From: Monoplex corrugatus
Taxonomy: Eukaryota; Mollusca; Gastropoda; Littorinimorpha; Ranellidae
NCBI GenBank assembly: GCA_030674185.1
Contig: JAPXFY010000023.1
Location: forward strand, 9,573,912 to 9,637,911
Direction: 5' to 3'
Length of the DNA stretch: 64,000 bases
A program made the translations under genes and the position numbers. Shown here piece by piece: positions 55,375 to 64,000 of the stretch (its first letter is position 1; each line of letters begins with the position of its first letter). The notes under the pieces were generated by a model, which saw nothing but the letters and a program-made list of their open reading frames with translations, searched no databases and had not been told where the DNA came from.

Positions 55375-55477
55375 GTGGTGATGATAATCATGATGCTGTG
55401 GAATTCCTTTCTGGGTCGGGATTTTGTGTGACAGGACTGTTTTCAGTGTTTCCATTTTTGATATAAATATCCTGTCA
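55375..55477 (-). mobile_element. SINE, piece 1 of 3 (3' part)
   Basis: Reverse-strand SINE body: GATGATAATCATGATGCTGT, GTGTGACAGGACTGTTTTCA and ATCCTGTCAAC. It is cut off exactly where a family A copy begins and resumes at 56030. Confidence 0.7.
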
Positions 55478-56012
55478 ACCCCCCTGGGTATGCCGGGGGC
55501 TCTTCCAGTATGAATAGTATCCCCAGCTTCTGCAATACTGTGCTAGAAATTTCCTCTTTTCTGTCAATCTCTTTGTTTCTTTCTTCCTCCTTTGCTTTCT
55601 GTCATTTCTTCCTATCATTTTCTGCCTTGCTGGTCCATTCACCTGTATATGTTTGATAAAGTCTTACATACTTTCTCTTAGGATTGATAATTGGGTACAT
55701 GTATTAAGTGCATTTTTGGCTGTAGGGAAATGAGATATGTGAAAGCAATTTTAGAAAATTTAGGCCTGTTTTTATATGTTTTAGTGTCTTTATTTATATT
55801 TAAATTTGAATTCAGGTATGTTTTTTAAATCCCCTGTGCGATGAATTGAATGGAGTGGTCAATGCCAGGGACATCTCCGCAGATTATGTGCGCGAATGCA
55901 TTCATGTGTGTACTTAATTTTATTTTTTTCATGTGAAGTATTGTGCATGTTTAGAACCAGTTAATGTCCTCATATGGCTCTATGCAGTGGGCTGCGCTTT
56001 AAACAAAAATAT
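55478..56012 (+). mobile_element. Dispersed repeat family A, inserted in the SINE (sense)
   Basis: CCCCCCTGGGTATGCCGGGG start, the CTCTTCCAGTATGAATAGTA block and GGGCTGCGCTTTAAACAAAA end. Near-complete. Confidence 0.8.
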
Positions 56013-56029
56013 AAAAAAATTAAAATCCT

Positions 56030-56180
56030 AGTGTCAACTGGCTCAAGGGATAATAGACACCTGTGGTGTCAGGAAATTTGAGCAACCCCTTGATGACGCA
56101 CCTGTAAAGTGGATGAAACTCAACCATGTGATCCCAGTCTTCCGTTGAGCCCATAGCACACTCAACTCTGGGTAGGAGCC
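56030..56180 (-). mobile_element. SINE, piece 2 of 3 (middle)
   Basis: CTAGTGTCAACTGGCTCAAG, ACACCTGTGGTGTCAGG and GTGGATGAAACTCAACCATG correspond on the - strand to the middle of the SINE at 59.3-59.45 kb. Confidence 0.7.
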
Positions 56181-56197
56181 GGTTTCTTATTTCGTTT

Positions 56198-56745
56198 TTT
56201 TTTGTTTAAAGCCCAGCCCACTGCATGGAGCCATATCAGGTCTATAACCGTTTCAAAAACACACTATTTGAACAGAGGGAAGAAATAAAAAGAAAATTAA
56301 GCACACATATCTATGCATTCGCGCACATAGTCTAAGGAGATGCCCCTTGCGTTAAGCACTCTGTCCAATTTATCGCCCAGAGGATTTTAAAAAAAAACCT
56401 GAATACAAACATAACTAAAGACACTAAAACATACATAAGAACAGGTCTAATTACCTAAAATTGCTTTCACATATCTCATTACCCTAGAGCCAAAAATGCA
56501 CTCAATACATGTAGGCCTACCCAATTATCAATCCTAAGAGAAAGTACATAAGACTTTATCGAGTACATACAGGTGAATGGACCAGCAAGGCAGAAAATGA
56601 TAAGAAGAATTGACAGAAAGCAAAGAAGGAAGAAAGATACAAAGAGAGTGACAGAAAAGAGGAAATTTCTAGCACAGAATTTTCAGATGGTAGGGATACT
56701 ATTCAATATTCATACTGAAAGAACTCACAGTATCCCCACGGGGGT
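56198..56745 (-). mobile_element. Dispersed repeat family A, inserted in the SINE (antisense)
   Basis: Starts TTTGTTTAAAGCCCAGCCCA on the + strand and ends ATACTGAAAGAACTCACAGT then ATCCCCACGGGGG, the full element in reverse. It lies about 185 bases from the sense copy. Confidence 0.82.
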
Positions 56746-56866
56746 AAGAGCCGGTTAAGGCTGAAAAATTCCACAATGATTCTGAAGGAATGATGGAATT
56801 CAAACCCACAACCTTCCAGTCATCTGTTGTTCTAACGACAGCACCACGGCAACTAGTTGTTCTCAT
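56746..56866 (-). mobile_element. SINE, piece 3 of 3 (tRNA-like head)
   Basis: GAGCCGGTTAAGGCTGAAAA, TTCAAACCCACAACCTTCCA and CTAACGACAGCACCACGGCA. On the - strand this gives a tRNA-like A box and a B box (GTGGGTTTGAATTCC). Together with pieces 1 and 2 it rebuilds one SINE. Confidence 0.72.
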
Positions 56867-56867
56867 C

Positions 56868-56940
56868 ATCATCAACGATCATGCGCCCTGCCGTATGGTG
56901 TTGGCGATCATGGCCCTCCATATGTATATCCGTTGCTGTC
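56868..56940 (-). mobile_element. Non-LTR retrotransposon C-terminal end, short fragment
   Basis: ATCATGCGCCCTGCCGTATG then GTGTTGGCGATCATGGCC matches the final codons (NAMRQGA) and the start of the ATG-type tail of the GRPRE family. Confidence 0.75.
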
Positions 56941-56947
56941 CCTTGCT

Positions 56948-57004
56948 GCTGGGGCTCTTTCAATATAAACAGTATCCCCATCTTCTGCAAATACTGTGCT
57001 AGAA
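56948..57004 (+). mobile_element. Dispersed repeat family A, 5' start only
   Basis: CTGGGGCTCTTTCAATATAA then CAGTATCCCCATCTTCTGCA and ACTGTGCTAGAA: only the first 57 bases of the element. Confidence 0.65.
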
Positions 57005-57192
57005 GATAGTTGTTACTCTCTTATTTAAAGGACGTATTCATAATTGTACACAAGAGTATATGCACACATGCATAAACACACGCACCAGTCTCACCACTGT
57101 CTTTAAACACAACACACTGTGACGGACACAGGCATATAATTTATTCTGTTATATTTTGTCATTATTTTTCTGTATGCACATAATTGTTACAA

Positions 57193-57262
57193 CATATAAC
57201 CCTTTCACTTCCTCAACGTATCGGGAAGCTGATGGATAGGGTGAGGGAATGAAAGCATTAAC
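57193..57262. mobile_element. TTAA-type foldback MITE, central remnant
   Basis: ATAACCCTTTCACTTCC and GGGAAGCTGATGGATAGGGTG followed by AGGGAATGAAAGCATTAA: a short-centre copy with both ends recognisable. Confidence 0.65.
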
Positions 57263-57384
57263 AGAAAAGACTACATTTTAGAGTAGGCCTACTTGTTTAA
57301 AAAACATATTATTATGATAAACCATGATGAACTAGCTTAGAAAACAAATGAGACTGACAACATAAGCATGATAAACTAGATCCA

Positions 57385-57617
57385 AAACAAGTGTGACTGC
57401 CCGCGTTCAAGCAAACAGGAACCAGAAAAAAACACGAAAGAAGAATATGAACGCGTATTTAATACAACAAAACAAGACAGGCGCAAATTTTCGGCCAATT
57501 GGCCTTTGTCAAACGCAAGATTACAAAACATTTGCACCTGTCTTGCCTTGTCTTGCCTTGTTTTGTTGTATTAAATATGTGTTCATATTCTTCTTTCGTG
57601 TTTTTTCTGGTTCATGA
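57385..57617. repeat. Foldback repeat with Penelope-like / ribozyme-like loop
   Basis: Left arm CCAGAAAAAAACACGAAAGA + AGAATATGAACGCGTATTTA and right arm TAAATATGTGTTCATATTCT + TCTTTCGTGTTTTTTCTGG are inverted copies. Both run into a CAAGACAGG/CCTGTCTTG segment. The centre holds TTTTCGGCCAATTGGCCTTT, a palindrome. On the - strand this reads TTGACAAAGGCCAATTGGCC followed by GAAAA, close to a hammerhead core with two key bases changed. A one-arm relative lies at 32610-32760. Confidence 0.7.
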
Positions 57618-57949
57618 TAAACTAGCACAGGAAATAATTCAAGACATTGGTAACAATCACCATTTTCCCACTCAACAGAAACAGGCATATAAAAGTATAC
57701 CGGTACTCTATAGATGGTAAATAAGTTCATGTAAGCTTCCTTGCAAAAAAAAAATTATTTAACTTCAAAAACTACAACACTGGCAGGGGAAGGCCTCCTT
57801 ATGACTGATTGATGAGATATGCATGTGGCAGGAATTTCTCGAATGTTTACGGTTAATGATCTCCAAATATGACCTCTGGTCTGGCCGAAATGAATGTGAT
57901 GAATGATTGTGTCAGTTTCAAGAGGCATGGACAGTAATTTCTTGGTATG

Positions 57950-57952
<3 letters not shown>

Positions 57953-58015
<63 letters not shown>

Positions 58016-58055
58016 ATGCACATGTGTGTGTGTGTGTGTATGTGTGTACATGCGC

Positions 58056-58087
<32 letters not shown>

Positions 58088-58088
58088 G
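57953..58088 (+). repeat. (GT)n microsatellite
   Basis: GT runs separated by two copies of TACATGCAC-like sequence. Confidence 0.93.
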
Positions 58089-58550
58089 TACAGGATATTC
58101 TGTACAGTAAATTAACACAACGGAAGCATTGCCAGTAATATTTTTCATAACCCTGTTGACCTTGGAGAAACAAAAAAGCAGCACATATCAAAATCAGCAA
58201 ATATGGGTCATGAAACAATATTTTAATTTAAAACTGAAATACATTCCTGGCCCTTTCTATGCTCACTCATCAGTCATCTATTCATATTAACACGATCACA
58301 AATTATACATCTATAGCTTTATAACATCAAGCCGAAAGAAAATCATATTTTCTTTGGTTCATTCGAAAATTTACAGGCACCAACTCGAAATTTCACTTCA
58401 TCAAAGATAATCTAAAAAAAAACACATACAATCATCCACATTTATACAGCCATATAGTGACACATGTGTTATCACTTCATCCCTTCACCACTGATAAATC
58501 AAAATACAGATCTTAATGACCATTAATTTTGTGGGTTTATTTTGAACTTA

Positions 58551-58672
58551 CTCTTTTGTAAGTCATTACACAAATATATATACAAATAAGCAAATGAATA
58601 ACTAAACTCTTTTGTAAGTCATCAGAAATATATATATACAAATAAGCAAATGAATAACCGAATGAGATATAA
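58551..58672 (+). repeat. Two-copy 60-base tandem duplication
   Basis: ACTCTTTTGTAAGTCATTAC...AATAAGCAAATGAATAAC at 58551 recurs at 58606 with a slightly shorter AT stretch. Confidence 0.85.
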
Positions 58673-58787
58673 TCACAAACATATTTCCGCATAATTCTAA
58701 CAACATGCACCAAAAACGAGAATTTTCGAGTGTTTTCATTCCGACAAGGGAGAGAAATCAAGACCACAACCATAATTGTCACTGAAT

Positions 58788-58976
58788 TTAACCCTTTGAC
58801 TCCCGCACCCTATCTTCAACAACAAAAACTTAAGCCTTTGACTCCCTCACCCTATCCACCAGCTTCCTGCTGGAAGCTGGTGATAGGTGAGAGAGTCAAA
58901 GGCTTAGTTTTTGCTTTGCTAGCATGGTTGACAGTGCAGGATACTGGTGGACAGGGTTTGGGAGTCAAGGGGTTAA
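58788..58976. mobile_element. TTAA-type foldback MITE, well preserved
   Basis: Starts TTAACCCTTTGACTCCCGC and ends GGGAGTCAAGGGGTTAA. The inner repeat CCTTTGACTCCCTCACCC faces GTGAGAGAGTCAAAGG across the centre AGCTTCCTGCTGGAAGCT. Each arm thus has two nested end-like blocks, giving a near-complete 190-base hairpin. TTAA at both ends suggests mobilisation by a piggyBac-type transposase. Confidence 0.92.
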
Positions 58977-59197
58977 CATCATCCACTCTGTACCTCATGC
59001 TTACTAATAAAATAAATCTTCTAAATGAGGGGTGGGATAGGAGAGGGAATACTTGCACAAGGAGGCAAAAGAGAGGGACAAGATGGCACTGCAGCATCCA
59101 ATTCTACATCTATACAACAGGGACAGGGGCAAGAATCCAGACATAGAAAAACTGGTCTTCAAACTGGACGATCTGGGTTCAAAACTCTGGGTACCAG

Positions 59198-59690
59198 TCA
59201 CCATGGTGTAGTGGTTAGCACAACAGACTACCGACTGGAAGGTTGTGGGTTCGAATTCCCATCAATCCCTTCGAAAATCATTGTGGGATTTTTCGGCTCT
59301 AACCGGCTCCTACTCAAGAGTTGGGCGTGATATGGGCTCATTGGGAAGACTGGAACCACACAGTCGAGTCTCATCCACTTCACGGCTGCATCATTGCGGG
59401 CTTTGTTCAAATCTTCTCACCAGGTGTCTGCATCTCACGGGCCTGGTTGACGCTAGGATATATATTATGATAATAAGCGTAGAGCACAGCCCGGCACTCA
59501 GTCTCAATCCTAGATGGAACTCCACACCATCATGATTATCATCCTCATTGACATCATCATCATCCACTGTAAAAAAACTGTGCCAGATTCTGTGGCCATT
59601 AAAAGGTGGCATAGAAAATGGGACAGAAAAAAAAATGAGCACAAAGGTAACCTCCCTGAGTGCAATGATCCTGAAAAACAAAACAAACAA
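59198..59690 (+). mobile_element. tRNA-derived SINE, most complete copy
   Basis: The head has an RNA polymerase III A box (TGGTGTAGTGG, 59204-59214) and a B box (GGTTCGAATTCC, 59248-59259). The body runs through GGCTCTAACCGGCTCCTACT, CAGGTGTCTGCATCTCACGG, GTTGACGCTAGG, CATCATGATTATCATCCTCA and the 3' part AAGGTAACCTCCCTGAGTGC. Partial copies lie at 7.4, 15.3, 43.5 and 55.4-56.9 kb. The head is not a functional tRNA gene: it cannot form the full cloverleaf and runs into the body. Confidence 0.88.
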
Positions 59691-60583
59691 CAAGAAACTG
59701 TCTGGGTGCTGTCTGGTGGAAAAAGAATGGGATATTTTATCAGACACCCCCCCCCCCTACACACACTTGCTAGTACCTCATCCTTTTATGGGATTACCAG
59801 ACCCCATACACAGATTTGCTAGTACTCATCCTTTTAATATGTATATACATGGAGGACATCAAACATGCACATTAAAGATCTTGTAAGCCATATCAGTATT
59901 TGGTGGCTCATGGAAACATGGAAGCACCCAACATGCATGTCCCCCCAAAAGAGAGAATGGCTGCCATAATGGCAGGGTAAAAACTGACCTTAAACTAAAA
60001 AATCCCACTCACATATTCACGTAACAGGGAGTTATAGCATGCGATGTAAAAAAGACCAACAAACAATTAGGGAGAAGGGGGTGGAATGAATCAATAAAAA
60101 TTTTAGTTGTAAAAGTATATATAGCAGCACAGTTTGTATCACAGGCATAAAGCAAATTTTCCCGTAAAAAAAAGGCATACCTGGGTTAAAAACACTGATA
60201 ATAAATACAATAACTACAACTGGATTTATACAAGGTGGAGGAGTGGTAGTGGAAGAAATATGAACTATAACTGAACAAATATTTTAAAACGTAAAAAGAG
60301 AGGACGGATTATTACAATATGCTTTGAGAAAAAATATTACATACACATGTGATTTGTCTTAAAGATGTTCATTCAAGTTTCATGGGTCAACAGTCTGAAA
60401 AAAAGTTTTTTTAACTTATGTCATCAAAATACATCACCAGGTGAAAATATACATAAACGAGTTAACAAAACTGAAGTAACAAATTTATCTGTGAGTTTTC
60501 TGAGTGATCCAATATGCTCACAAGTTGGATAATTATATTATGACTAAATCAAACCTTATGTGCTCATTAATTGAATATCATCA
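59691..60583. other. Intergenic sequence, nothing recognised
   Basis: AT-rich sequence, with a short direct duplication near 59763-59835 (TTGCTAGTAC, TCATCCTTTT). No gene signal. Confidence 0.5.
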
Positions 60584-60706
60584 TCATCATCATCGGGTGC
60601 TTGCCGCATGGCGTTGGCGATCATGGACTTCCATCTGTCTATCTCTTGTTGCCCCATGCATCTCCTCCACCCTCCTCGTCTTCAGCCATTCCGCAAGTCC
60701 GTCTTT
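60584..60706 (-). mobile_element. Non-LTR retrotransposon C-terminal fragment
   Basis: ATC-repeat tail, then GCCGCATGGCGTTGGCGATC and CTCCTCCACCCTCCTCGTCT, the reverse of the GRPRE-family C-terminus (VEEMxGATR...NAMRQ). Confidence 0.82.
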
Positions 60707-62516
60707 GAATATAAATCATGAAAAAAGTGATCTTGTGTGCTCATAAGTTAAATGTGTCATCACGAAATTGGATCTTATGTGCACACAAGTTGAATATGGC
60801 AAGATGAAATTTGTCAGTATATGTCAAAGTCTGATTAATTAACCTAACATTACACTATAGTTTTTCATCATGCCAGTGTAACCTGCTAACAAGAAATGAA
60901 TTTGTTAACCTAACATCAAACTTCAGAAACTAAAAACATAGTAATCATCATAACAGACTAACCTGCTACAATGCAATAGGTTGCGGTTCAACCCTCTCCC
61001 ATTTTATCCCGCTTCAACCCACCAACTGGAAATCCCTGACATGTATTTGTACCTACCTGACACAGGTCATTTCCAGTGACTCAGGCTTGGTGGGGAATTT
61101 CCATCATGCACTAAGCTCTGGCTTGTGCATACACACCATGAATGAAGCTTCCTTTCAAGATAAACCAATGAAAGAATGGTACTAATTTTGGCGCTATGCA
61201 GTTCCCCATTCACAAGACACTGGTCAGCATCTGACCTTTTCATTCACAGGTTTTCTTGCAGTTAAAAATAGCAGCCAATAACAAAGCTGAAATCTGGAAG
61301 GGTTATACGGAAGAAGAAACAAGCTATTTTGAGTTAAGTGGAATAAATAGTCCAACATCAACTGCTGGCAGAATTCGACAAAAGAAAAACGAAACACATC
61401 AGCCATGCAGCCCAAGACACTTACACACCCTGAGTGACAACAGTTTTACAAAGAAAAGTTGGGGAAAAAAGAAATCTGGACAGACTGACCTCTCTCATAA
61501 GAACAACATCACCAACGTCAACAATCTGAAAGTCTACAAAGTAGCACAGATAATTCAAGACCGGAGTAAATGGAGAACAGTGCTGTTGTGATGCCTGCAG
61601 CGGTAGCTTCTATTGAACTCAATGATGCTGACGGGTTATGGGAGAGGATTAGATTGAAAGACTCACAAAGGTATACTGTACTTGTTAGAATGTAGCTGTA
61701 GACTAACAGCATGATGTCACAGCAAGTTTATTTCATTTGGTGACATCAGAGAGGACAGCAACATGGCACATACGGGTAGACACACACATCAGGATGCAGA
61801 ACAAAATATGAAAACTTGTGAATACTTTGGCTAAATATGAAGCCTCTGCAATTAACAGTAATTGCAGGACGCTGTATGTCCTTGAGAAACCACATTTTCA
61901 TTAAAAAAAAAATTAAAATTTTGAAATACTAAGAAGAATTTCTCATAAACACATGCGAATGCTAGAGCATTTATAGTTCCCTCCGACCTATGGTGAAGTT
62001 ATTGAAATAAATTGTAAAGACTCGCACATACAGTATTACCTGTAATTTCTACTTCAAAAACCAGAAGGAACATAACAACCATGAAAATATAAGTAATTTA
62101 ACACAGAATTTACACACACAAAAACAGAAATTAACGTAAGAACTGATTCAGTTACAAGGAACCACAACAGTGAATGCAGGAACTAACACCATCCATAACT
62201 GAGATTATCATTTCTATCAAAGTTGGACAACAGATTTTTGTTACTAAAGAGTAACATCACATTCTCAACTATCACAGAATACCTGGCAGGAATAAGTCCA
62301 TTCTTCATCACATACAAATCACTGGGACCATACTAGCCATACAAAAAAATATCCAGAAGAAATGTATTGAAATTTAAATCATATACAACTCACTGAATCT
62401 ACAGTGATGACTTTATAAACAATGGCATGTGCAACTATGACTATTTATTAACAGGAATGTTTTAATTTCAAATGCATATTGATCAATGAATCTATATAAA
62501 TGACTAAAATTGAGTC
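60707..62516. other. Intergenic sequence, nothing recognised
   Basis: AT-rich 1.8 kb. The longest + frame (61256-61591, 111 codons, Lys/Asn/Ser-rich) has no recognisable domain, splice context or neighbours and is probably chance. It could be 3' UTR of a - strand gene to the right. Confidence 0.4.
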
Positions 62517-62708
62517 TTAACCCCTTGACTTCCATACTGTATCCACCAACTGCAAAAACTTAATCCTTTGACTCCCTCACCCTATCCACCAGCCTCCTGC
62601 AGGAAGCTAGTGGAAGAGTAAGAGAGTCAAAGGATTAAGTTTTTGCTTTGTCAGCATGGTTGACAATGGAGGATGCTGCTGGACAGGGTGCGGGAGTCAA
62701 AGGGTTAA
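62517..62708. mobile_element. TTAA-type foldback MITE, well preserved
   Basis: TTAACCCCTTGACTTCC to GGGAGTCAAAGGGTTAA with the centre CCTCCTGCAGGAAG. The right arm is complete: AAGTTTTTGCTTTGTCAGCA, GGTTGACAATGGAGGATGC and GGACAGGGTGCGGGAG. Confidence 0.92.
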
Positions 62709-63140
62709 AATATCAAATGTAAGTAAGGCCATGTACAAGAGAGGTAATTTAAGTTTAAATAATGTAAGTGATATAGTCTATACAAAAGCTGCTGCATTAT
62801 ACCAAAATCGACAATGTTTTAGCTTGAATATAAACAATGAAAGCCTGTATTTGTATAGAATAATTTGATATTAATAAATGAAGGTAAACAATCAGATCTA
62901 AACTGAACACAAACAAATCAAAAATCAACATCTGTTGTACAACAACCCGAACGCACACCAACCTGCCAATGCACAACTTGTGCAATGCTATAAATGACCA
63001 AAGCACACAGCATAACCTATGCTGCATATACCTGCTTCTGGATGAAAGCTGGCTTTTCAATATCTATTTGTAATTGGCAAGACAGCTGTAGGCTACATTT
63101 TCAAAAAAAAACCTTTATATTCAAAGAAACAGTATTTTCC
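62709..63140. other. Intergenic sequence, nothing recognised
   Basis: AT-rich, no coding or repeat signal recognised between two MITE copies. Confidence 0.5.
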
Positions 63141-63320
63141 TTAACCCTTTGACTCCCGTACCCTGTCCACCAACTGCAAAACTTAATCTTTTGACTCCGC
63201 ACCCTTTCCATCAGCTTCCTGCAGGAAGGGTGAGGGAGTTAAAGGGTTAAGTTTTTGCTTTGCTAGCATGATTGACAATGCAGGATGCTGGCAGACAGGA
63301 TGTGGGAGTCAAAGGCTTAA
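63141..63320. mobile_element. TTAA-type foldback MITE
   Basis: TTAACCCTTTGACTCCCG to GGGAGTCAAAGGCTTAA, with the centre AGCTTCCTGCAGGAAGG. Only 430 bases from the previous copy. Confidence 0.9.
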
Positions 63321-63597
63321 ACCTATCTTTTCAGGAAGCTGTTATTAAAAAAAAAAAAGAAACAAAAGTAGTCCACATTCCATGCGCAATCAAGGGCTTA
63401 ACAAAATCAAACTGACATTTGCAATAACAAAAAATAAAAAAAAAAAAGGTTTTACTTAATGCCAATTTTCAACATAGGTATCTTTTCAATCTGAAAAAAG
63501 GCATTCAACTTTGGCTTTTTTTTTTTTCAACCAAGTAAAACGCAAAATCTGTTTTCTTGTTTGTGGCGGGTTCATATGCTTTATGCACAAGTTTATC

Positions 63598-63670
63598 TAG
63601 CATCTGTCATGATTATTTTGTACCTTTCTGTCATGTGGCATCTGTAAAGCTTGTGCATACAGAATTTTTC
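63598..63670 (+). repeat. Short dispersed repeat family C, fragment
   Basis: TAGCATCTGTCATGATTATT and CATGTGGCATCTGTAAAGC then GTGCATACAGAATTTTTC match the central part of 53876-54028. Confidence 0.5.
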
Positions 63671-63875
63671 AAATGCTGTTTTGCCATCTGGCAAAAAAAT
63701 TAGTTATACTGACTAAATGTTCATTTTCAATTTCTTTGTGTCCACACTCTCCACAAACCAATGGCAGTCACTTGAGATTACGTTACATATCACACATTTC
63801 CATGAGCATGTTGTTCTACCTAAGCACTGAACACTATGGTACTGTACTATGGTACTATGGTACTGAGATAAGATT

Positions 63876-63971
63876 TTACATAATGAAGATTATGGTTAAG
63901 GCAGCGTTCTGTGCTGACTGGTTTGGAACGTTCCGGAACCGATGATCTGAAGGCTTTATGGCGGCCCATTT
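63876..63971 (-). CDS. Possible terminal exon of a convergent gene, unidentified
   Basis: On the - strand a plausible acceptor (TTCCTCTTGACAG) is followed by an open stretch KWAAIKPSDHRFRNVPNQSA then QNAALTIIFIM and a stop. I do not recognise the protein. Another frame from the same acceptor also stays open (starting MGRHKAFRSS), so the frame is not certain. The AT-rich 60.7-63.9 kb region could then be its 3' UTR. Only the window edge limits this, and it may be chance. Confidence 0.2.
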   Translation of the reverse strand, partial: KWAAIKPSDHRFRNVPNQSAQNAALTIIFIM

Positions 63972-64000
63972 CTGTCAAGAGGAACAAAACAAAGGTTGAG

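Noticed and set aside
59198..59275. True tRNA gene
   Set aside because: A and B boxes are present, but the sequence continues as a SINE body found in several other places and lacks a proper acceptor stem.
61256..61591. 111-codon + frame as a gene
   Set aside because: Lys/Asn-rich in AT-rich DNA, no domain, no splice context, and nothing comparable nearby.

Overview
The window reads as a nuclear locus of a lophotrochozoan animal, most likely a gastropod mollusc. This rests on the intron-rich gene architecture, abundant (GT)n/(CA)n and (GA)n microsatellites, L2/CR1-type and other non-LTR retrotransposon fragments, a tRNA-headed SINE, and many TTAA-flanked and hAT-like miniature elements. The species assignment is inference; animal nuclear DNA is clear.

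One protein-coding gene can be identified with confidence, on the + strand between about 5.1 and 46.1 kb. It is the TUT1 / Star-PAP homologue (U6 snRNA-specific terminal uridylyltransferase, also called speckle-targeted PIP5K1A-regulated poly(A) polymerase). I recover 11 coding exons with matching splice phases: 5146-5194, 7157-7347, 9161-9399, 13447-13561, 17405-17532, 20621-20865, 31201-31427, 33442-33525, 37877-38018, 43084-43197 and 44529-46083. In order they encode a C2H2 zinc finger, an RRM, the nucleotidyltransferase palm with its three carboxylates, the PAP-associated central domain, and a split C-terminal KA-1-like domain carrying a long acidic/serine-rich insertion. The predicted protein is about 1028 residues. 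The exons contain five small indels (two in exon 2, one each in exons 3, 9 and 11) that interrupt otherwise well conserved reading frames. They look more like residual long-read assembly errors than pseudogene decay, because every splice site and catalytic residue is intact.

The introns are the remarkable part. Intron 5 ends in a 39-bp minisatellite whose last unit supplies the polypyrimidine tract and AG of exon 6. Intron 6 (10.3 kb) holds a 4.7-kb composite (GT)n array whose core looks like a GT...AG mini-intron, a 1.3-kb 30-bp minisatellite, and a TTAA-flanked piggyBac-like element with an L2 LINE nested inside it. Introns 7 and 8 both begin with minisatellites (49-bp and about 58-bp units) that start inside the end of the preceding exon and copy its 5' splice site about 16 and 24 times. 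Intron 8 also carries a 44-bp minisatellite. An L2 LINE tail ends about 11 bp from the exon 3 acceptor.

Upstream of the gene (1-5.1 kb) there are microsatellites, an L2 fragment, another LINE fragment and a possible CpG-containing promoter near 1.7 kb. Downstream (46.1-64 kb) I see no confident gene. That stretch holds a hAT-like MITE, a TIR element with internal 250-bp duplications, CA-rich sequence, an L2 fragment, a SINE broken by two insertions, a foldback repeat and several copies of the TTAA foldback MITE. The last 130 bases may hold the terminal exon of a convergent gene on the - strand, at low confidence.
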